Of a DNA stretch of 9,310 nucleotides, positions 6,343 through 9,310 are shown piece by piece. Both the position numbers and the translations under genes were made by a program. Under the pieces are notes generated by a model. The model had not been told where the DNA came from and ran no database searches. It saw only the letters and a list, made by a program, of their open reading frames with translations. Where the stretch lies: the NCBI GenBank assembly GCA_017508505.1, contig JAFVYT010000212.1:1-9310 (forward strand), read 5' to 3'. Position 1 is the first letter of the stretch. Each line of letters begins with the position of its first letter. The DNA is from Clostridia bacterium (GTDB lineage: Bacteria > Bacillota_A > Clostridia > Oscillospirales > SIG627).

Positions 6343-7191
6343 TTACAGCGCGATCCACTCGAAGGGTCTTTCCATACCCTTGACCGCGGCCTCGATGCAG
6401 GCCATGACCGCCACGGTCTGCTCGTGGGGAACGGGCACGACTCCCGTGCGGAAGAAGCGAACCAGCTCCTCCAAAAACAGGCGGAAGTAATCGGACTCCA
6501 CCTTTACGGGGGTGGCGCGGTTCTCGCTGTTGACAAAGTTTAAGCGGTAGGAGCCGCCCTTGAGCTTTCTGTGCCAGATCTGGGCGTGGCGGCCGTCCTC
6601 AAACTCGATCAGGTAAGAGGGATGCTCGGCGGAGCCGAGGAACATCAGCCTTGCGGGACGGGCGTCCATCATACAAATGATCGGCTCGATCTGGTGGATG
6701 GCGTAGATGCCCACGTCTCCGGGGCCGTCGCTGTAGATGCAGCGCAGGTCGGACTTGTCGATCGCCTGCCACTCCGAGGCAAAGCGCAGGGAGCTGGTAG
6801 AAAAGCAGGGAGTTCCGCACTCGTCCGCCAGCTTGAAAATGCGCTCCGCGGTGGCCTTATCCGGGGCAAAGGTCTTATCGATATAGGTCAGCTTGCCGCT
6901 TTTCAGGGGCTTTTCGGAAAGCAGCTCGTGCATTTCCGCATTGTCGGGGGAAAGCACCACCAGATAGTCGCTCTTTTCCACCACCTCGTCGATGCTCGCG
7001 CAAAGCTCCACGCCGTATTTTTCGCTCCATTCCCGATTGGAAATGCGATCCCCCAACTCCTTGGGAGGATCGATCAGGCCGAAGGCATAGGCAACCTTCA
7101 TCTCTCCCTCGGAGATCTCCTCGATCATCGCGGGGTAGTTGTTGGCGTGCCACTCGTCCAGATAATAGTCAATAAAGCCGATTTTTTTCAC
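6343..7191 (-). CDS. Gfo/Idh/MocA-like oxidoreductase
   Basis: This 282-residue protein begins with a Rossmann-type strand (KKIGFIDYY) in which the usual GxGxxG is replaced by GFIDYY, so nucleotide binding may be altered or lost. Other landmarks fit the Gfo/Idh/MocA fold: LVVLSPDN (77-84), DKT with K106 at the place of the usual EKP lysine, and AIHQIEP with H166 in the second domain. It is shorter than the typical 330-380 residues. The start is GTG at 7191, supported by GGAGG eight bases upstream. The frame is open much further, to 7743, but that would run through the divergent promoter region and into the AraC gene. A role in oxidising or epimerising a sugar or inositol derivative is the family norm, and the substrate is unknown. 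It is divergent from the AraC-SGNH pair and is a likely target of that regulator. Confidence 0.85.
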   Translation of the reverse strand: MKKIGFIDYYLDEWHANNYPAMIEEISEGEMKVAYAFGLIDPPKELGDRISNREWSEKYGVELCASIDEVVEKSDYLVVLSPDNAEMHELLSEKPLKSGKLTYIDKTFAPDKATAERIFKLADECGTPCFSTSSLRFASEWQAIDKSDLRCIYSDGPGDVGIYAIHQIEPIICMMDARPARLMFLGSAEHPSYLIEFEDGRHAQIWHRKLKGGSYRLNFVNSENRATPVKVESDYFRLFLEELVRFFRTGVVPVPHEQTVAVMACIEAAVKGMERPFEWIAL

Positions 7192-7222
7192 TGTGCGGCC
7201 CTCCTTTTTTTCATCTGACCCT

Positions 7223-7251
7223 ACTATAGCAAACTCCCCGAGCGGGGGAAA
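7223..7251 (-). promoter_or_regulatory. Promoter of the oxidoreductase gene
   Basis: Read on the minus strand, the -10 is TATAGT (7223-7228) preceded by TGC, an extended -10. At a 17-base spacing the -35 position (7246-7251) reads TTTCCC, a poor match. A good -10 with a weak -35 suggests that transcription depends on an activator. Confidence 0.6.
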
Positions 7252-7270
7252 GATGCTTCCTTGTGCATCT
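7236..7270. promoter_or_regulatory. Two inverted repeats between the divergent promoters
   Basis: CCCCG (7236-7240) pairs with CGGGG (7243-7247) inside the spacer of the oxidoreductase promoter. Next to it, AGATGC (7251-7256) pairs with GCATCT (7265-7270) around an eight-base centre. The second repeat starts at the edge of the weak -35 of the oxidoreductase and lies 26 bases before the -35 of the AraC gene, so it is a reasonable operator candidate. Binding by the adjacent AraC protein is inferred only from position. Confidence 0.4.
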
Positions 7271-7296
7271 ATCGTCAAAAAATTGCGGTTATTCCC

Positions 7297-7325
7297 TTGT
7301 AAAGTGACCTTTCCTATGGTATACT
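7297..7325 (+). promoter_or_regulatory. Promoter of the AraC-SGNH operon
   Basis: The -35 is TTGTAA (7297-7302), with a 17-base spacer and a -10 TATACT (7320-7325) preceded by TGG, an extended -10. The start codon follows about 25 bases later. Confidence 0.72.
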
Positions 7326-7350
7326 TGGGGCAAGAAGGAGGGGAGATCGG

Positions 7351-8250
7351 ATGAAGGTAACGGGAAAGCTGTTTTCCTACGACAAGTCCTTTTTGCGAGG
7401 GCAGATGAAAACCCCCTCCGGGGAAATTCTGCAGATCGCGGAGCTCAGCCTCATCCGAAGCGGAGAGGTGCGGGAGCACGAACAGACCTGCGATGAGATC
7501 ACCCTTGCGGTGGCAGGCCGCGCCCTGATTTACTCCGGGGATCGGGTCTTTGAGATGCGCCCGGGGCAGATCCACTTTATCAAAAAAGGGGTGCCGCACC
7601 GCATCGTTGCCTCCCCCAACGACCATTTTCACTACTACTGCATCGGCTTTCTGCCGGACGAGAAGGAGCGGAGCATCCGCGCCTTTCTGGAGGCAGTGCG
7701 CCATCGGCAGGACTTTTTGGTAGAGGACGAGGGCAACATCCACCGCTTATTCGCCCTTTTGATGAATGAGTTTTACATCCGCGACGAGGAAAGTCGGGAT
7801 ATGATCCACTTTTACTTCTGCCAAATGCTGATCCTGCTCTACCGCATTCTCAGCGGCAAGTCCAAGGAGAAGCTGGGTCGGCTGAACACCTCCACCTCCA
7901 ACCTTCCCGTTTACCGCGCACTGAAATTCATCGATGCGGAGTATATGAACCTGACCCGTGTCAAGGACATTGCCGCGGCCCTTTCCTACAGCGAGTATCA
8001 CCTTTGCCATCTGTTCAAGGAAAAGATGAATATGACGGTCAAGGACTACCTGATGCAGAAAAAGCTCGCCACGGCGCTGGAGCTTTTGGAGAACAGCAAT
8101 ATGAGCGTCACGGACATCTCCGACCAGCTCCACTTTTCCACCCCACACGCCTTTTCCCTCGCCTTTAAGCGGCACTTCGGCATCAGCCCCAGCGCACACC
8201 GACGGGCGACGGAGACCATACAAACCACTTCAAAGGAGAATGCCAAATGA
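7351..8250 (+). CDS. AraC-family transcriptional regulator with cupin domain
   Basis: This is a 299-residue DNA-binding regulator. Residues about 20-100 form a cupin-like effector domain, with MRPGQIHFIKKGVPHRI at 69-85 being the typical second half of the barrel. A helical linker follows (105-175). The C-terminal double helix-turn-helix covers about 188-285. The first helix-turn-helix is at DIAAALSYSEYHLCHLFKE (206-224) and the second at TDISDQLHFSTPHAFSLAFK (254-273), ending with FGISP and HRR. The start follows AAGGAGG (7335-7341) with nine bases between. The stop codon overlaps the start of the SGNH gene by four bases (ATGA), so the two are co-translated. It probably controls itself, the SGNH gene and the divergent oxidoreductase. 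Its effector is unknown. It is not a close copy of the other AraC protein in the window. Confidence 0.94.
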   Translation: MKVTGKLFSYDKSFLRGQMKTPSGEILQIAELSLIRSGEVREHEQTCDEITLAVAGRALIYSGDRVFEMRPGQIHFIKKGVPHRIVASPNDHFHYYCIGFLPDEKERSIRAFLEAVRHRQDFLVEDEGNIHRLFALLMNEFYIRDEESRDMIHFYFCQMLILLYRILSGKSKEKLGRLNTSTSNLPVYRALKFIDAEYMNLTRVKDIAAALSYSEYHLCHLFKEKMNMTVKDYLMQKKLATALELLENSNMSVTDISDQLHFSTPHAFSLAFKRHFGISPSAHRRATETIQTTSKENAK

Positions 8251-8918
8251 AACCCATCAAGCTTGTTATGATCGGAAACAGCTACACCTTTTACCACAAG
8301 ATGCCCGAGACCATACTCGTGCCCCTTCTGGCCGAGGCGGGCTGGGAGGTGGAGCTTTGCTGCTTGACCAAGGGAAGTCAGTACCTCATTAACAGTGCAA
8401 ACGAAACCGACGTTCTGGGCGAAAAGGTGCACGCCGCTCTCACGGGGGCCCACTTCGACTATGCCATCATTCAGGATCAGAGCACGGTCGGCATCCTCGA
8501 CCCCCAAAAGCACGAGGACGGGGTACGGGCCATCCTGAAAAAGCTCGCGCCCACGGGGGCAAGGGTTCTGCTTTACGGCACCTGGGGTCGCAAGGAGGGT
8601 AGCCCGTTTCTGGAGAAGCACGGCTACGAGGCTGCCGAGACCACGGCGATCCTCTTGGCAGAGCAGAAAAAGGTCGCCGCCGCAGAGAAGCTGGACGTGG
8701 CACACGTAGGCCTCCCCTTCCGCGCGATCACCGAAAAGGGCGAGATCGAGCTGTATATGCCCGACTGCTCCCATCCCTCCTACGAGGGCTCCTACCTTGC
8801 GGCCGTTTGCCTTGCGGCCCGTCTGACGGGCAAGGCTCCCGAGGAATTCTCCTTCTGCGGCCAGCTCGATCCCGCCGTCGCCAAGACCCTTCGCTCCGCC
8901 GCCGCTCTGGCGCTCTGA
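8247..8918 (+). CDS. SGNH/GDSL-type hydrolase
   Basis: This is a 223-residue soluble protein with SGNH-fold landmarks. The block I motif is IGNSYTF with catalytic S12. G43 in KGSQ is a candidate for the block II glycine. A strand ending in IIQDQS (74-79) follows, and MPDCSHPS supplies D173 and H176 of the DxxH block, followed by the typical GSYLAAVCLA helix. The block III Asn is not obvious; D77 or Q78 takes that place. The pattern is close to DUF4886-like proteins, but I cannot tell the subfamily. Members are esterases or acetylesterases on small molecules and sugars. No signal peptide is present. It overlaps the AraC gene by ATGA and has AAAGGAG (8232-8238) inside the end of that gene. No ordinary terminator with a T-tract follows; the hairpin cluster downstream may serve instead. 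Confidence 0.82.
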   Translation: MKPIKLVMIGNSYTFYHKMPETILVPLLAEAGWEVELCCLTKGSQYLINSANETDVLGEKVHAALTGAHFDYAIIQDQSTVGILDPQKHEDGVRAILKKLAPTGARVLLYGTWGRKEGSPFLEKHGYEAAETTAILLAEQKKVAAAEKLDVAHVGLPFRAITEKGEIELYMPDCSHPSYEGSYLAAVCLAARLTGKAPEEFSFCGQLDPAVAKTLRSAAALAL

Positions 8919-8936
8919 GCCGGCGGGAGGATGTAT

Positions 8937-8949
8937 GGGGCCTTGCCCC
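8937..8949. repeat. Small GC hairpin at the left edge of the element
   Basis: GGGGC (8937-8941) pairs with GCCCC (8945-8949) around CTT, starting 18 bases after the SGNH stop codon. A similar small hairpin, GGGGT-TTC-ACCCC, lies at 9000-9012. Confidence 0.6.
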
Positions 8950-9020
8950 AACGCGGGGGATCCGCAGGGCTCCGCCCCGCACCCTGACGGGGGATTTTTG
9001 GGGTTTCACCCCATACCCCA

Positions 9021-9046
9021 CCAAACTTTTTTGAAAAAAAGTTTGG
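9021..9046. repeat. Hairpin A, 12-base perfect stem
   Basis: CCAAACTTTTTT (9021-9032) pairs with AAAAAAGTTTGG (9035-9046) around GA. The T and A runs are inside the stem and no T-tract follows on either strand, so it is not a textbook intrinsic terminator. Confidence 0.85.
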
Positions 9047-9076
9047 ATCAAAAAACATTAAAGTTATTCTTTTATT

Positions 9077-9110
9077 TTTGGAACCCTTTTTCGAGAAAAA
9101 GGGTTCCAAA
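9077..9110. repeat. Hairpin B, 16-base perfect stem
   Basis: TTTGGAACCCTTTTTC (9077-9092) pairs with GAAAAAGGGTTCCAAA (9095-9110) around GA. It has the same design as hairpin A: a short GC block, an inner run of T against A, and a tiny apex. Confidence 0.87.
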
Positions 9111-9187
9111 CCTCCCCAAAAGCTTTCAGGTGGATTTTCTTTCTTGGAGCAGATAAGAAAAAATAGTTTTTAAAGTTTTTGGGGGAT

Positions 9188-9219
9188 CCAAGGGGACTTT
9201 TTTCAAAAAGTCCCCTTGG
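9188..9219. repeat. Hairpin C, 15-base perfect stem
   Basis: CCAAGGGGACTTTTT (9188-9202) pairs with AAAAAGTCCCCTTGG (9205-9219) around TC. Read on the minus strand its apex is CTTTTT-GA-AAAAAG, the same as hairpin A on the plus strand, so A and C are in inverted orientation. The outer sequence differs while the pairing is kept. Confidence 0.87.
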
Positions 9220-9225
9220 TGGGTT

Positions 9226-9283
9226 GCAGGGCAAAGCCCTGCGAATTCCCCCGTCGGGAGCACTTGGTTTCCCCAAAAGTGCT
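9226..9283. repeat. Hairpins D and E at the right flank
   Basis: GCAGGGC (9226-9232) pairs with GCCCTGC (9236-9242) around AAA. AGCACTT (9259-9265) pairs with AAGTGCT (9277-9283) around an 11-base loop that can itself pair GG with CC. They complete a chain of hairpins running to the end of the element. Confidence 0.75.
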
Positions 9284-9310
9284 TGCTCCTTTCGTGCGCG
9301 GGCTCCCCCA

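Larger units (their letters stand above)
8919..9310. repeat. Noncoding hairpin-rich palindromic repeat element
   Basis: No convincing gene lies in this stretch of nearly 400 bases. It is filled with inverted repeats and its two flanks are inverted copies of each other. On the plus strand, 8954-8983 reads CGGGGGA, a short gap, GCAGGGCT, GCCCCGC and ACCC. On the minus strand, 9253 down to 9221 gives CGGGGGA, a short gap, GCAGGGCT, GCCCTGC and AACCC. Further in, each flank has a CACCAA-type hairpin with a CTTTTT-GA-AAAAAG apex and then TTGGATC. The centre (9047-9187) is AT-rich and contains a further hairpin. There is no transposase, so I read it as a non-autonomous, possibly mobile repeat or a decayed element. 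It may continue beyond the window. Confidence 0.6.

Noticed and set aside
7257..7300. A direct repeat TTCCTTGT / TCCCTTGT upstream of the second AraC gene
   Set aside because: It is only eight bases with one mismatch and a 36-base offset, which does not fit the usual AraC half-site spacing.
7192..7743. Longer N-terminus for the oxidoreductase
   Set aside because: The extension reads through the divergent promoters and into the opposite-strand AraC gene. The GTG at 7191 has GGAGG in front and begins the Rossmann strand.
8046..8951. A 301-residue minus-strand open frame across the AraC-SGNH junction
   Set aside because: It is antisense to the helix-turn-helix and SGNH domains and has no supporting start signal.
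8937..9283. CRISPR array
   Set aside because: The repeats are inverted and of different lengths, with no regular repeat-spacer spacing and no cas genes.
8919..9310. Short open frames on both strands of the hairpin element
   Set aside because: They are built from inverted repeats and homopolymer runs and lack ribosome binding sites and family resemblance.

Overview
The window looks like a piece of a moderately GC-rich Clostridia (Firmicutes) chromosome, probably a gut Oscillospirales-type anaerobe. The reasons are strong AAGGAG-type ribosome binding sites, sigma-A promoters with 17-base spacers (often with an extended -10), short T-tracted terminators, and the protein families present. Placement below class level is a guess. 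There are eight protein-coding genes and no rRNA, tRNA, CRISPR array or transposase.

Region 1 (about 57-3420): an AraC-type regulator on the minus strand is divergent from a two-gene plus-strand operon. The operon encodes a Cof-type HAD phosphatase and a second HAD phosphatase fused to a C-terminal DUF1868-like 2H phosphoesterase domain. The shared promoter region holds an 11-base direct repeat with a 22-base period, which is the classic layout of an AraC-family operator. Both outer ends carry clear terminators.

Region 2 (about 3421-6333): two plus-strand genes, each with its own promoter. One is an EsteraseD/tributyrin-esterase-like alpha/beta hydrolase with a complete Ser-Asp-His triad. 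The other is a 641-residue cytoplasmic DUF4838-type protein resembling glycoside hydrolases. A terminator that can work in both directions separates this region from the next.

Region 3 (6343-8918): a small Gfo/Idh/MocA-like oxidoreductase on the minus strand, with a GTG start, is divergent from an AraC regulator. The regulator is translationally coupled (ATGA overlap) to an SGNH/GDSL-type hydrolase. The spacer between the divergent genes holds two inverted repeats between the two promoters.

Region 4 (8919-9310): a noncoding stretch packed with long perfect hairpins. Its two flanks are inverted copies of each other, so it looks like a non-autonomous palindromic repeat element.

Taken together, the esterases, glycosidase-like protein, oxidoreductase and two AraC regulators suggest accessory carbohydrate or glycan use. 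The HAD-2H fusion does not obviously belong to that theme. It could hydrolyse a cyclic phosphate and then remove the resulting monophosphate, and it is the most interesting protein here.
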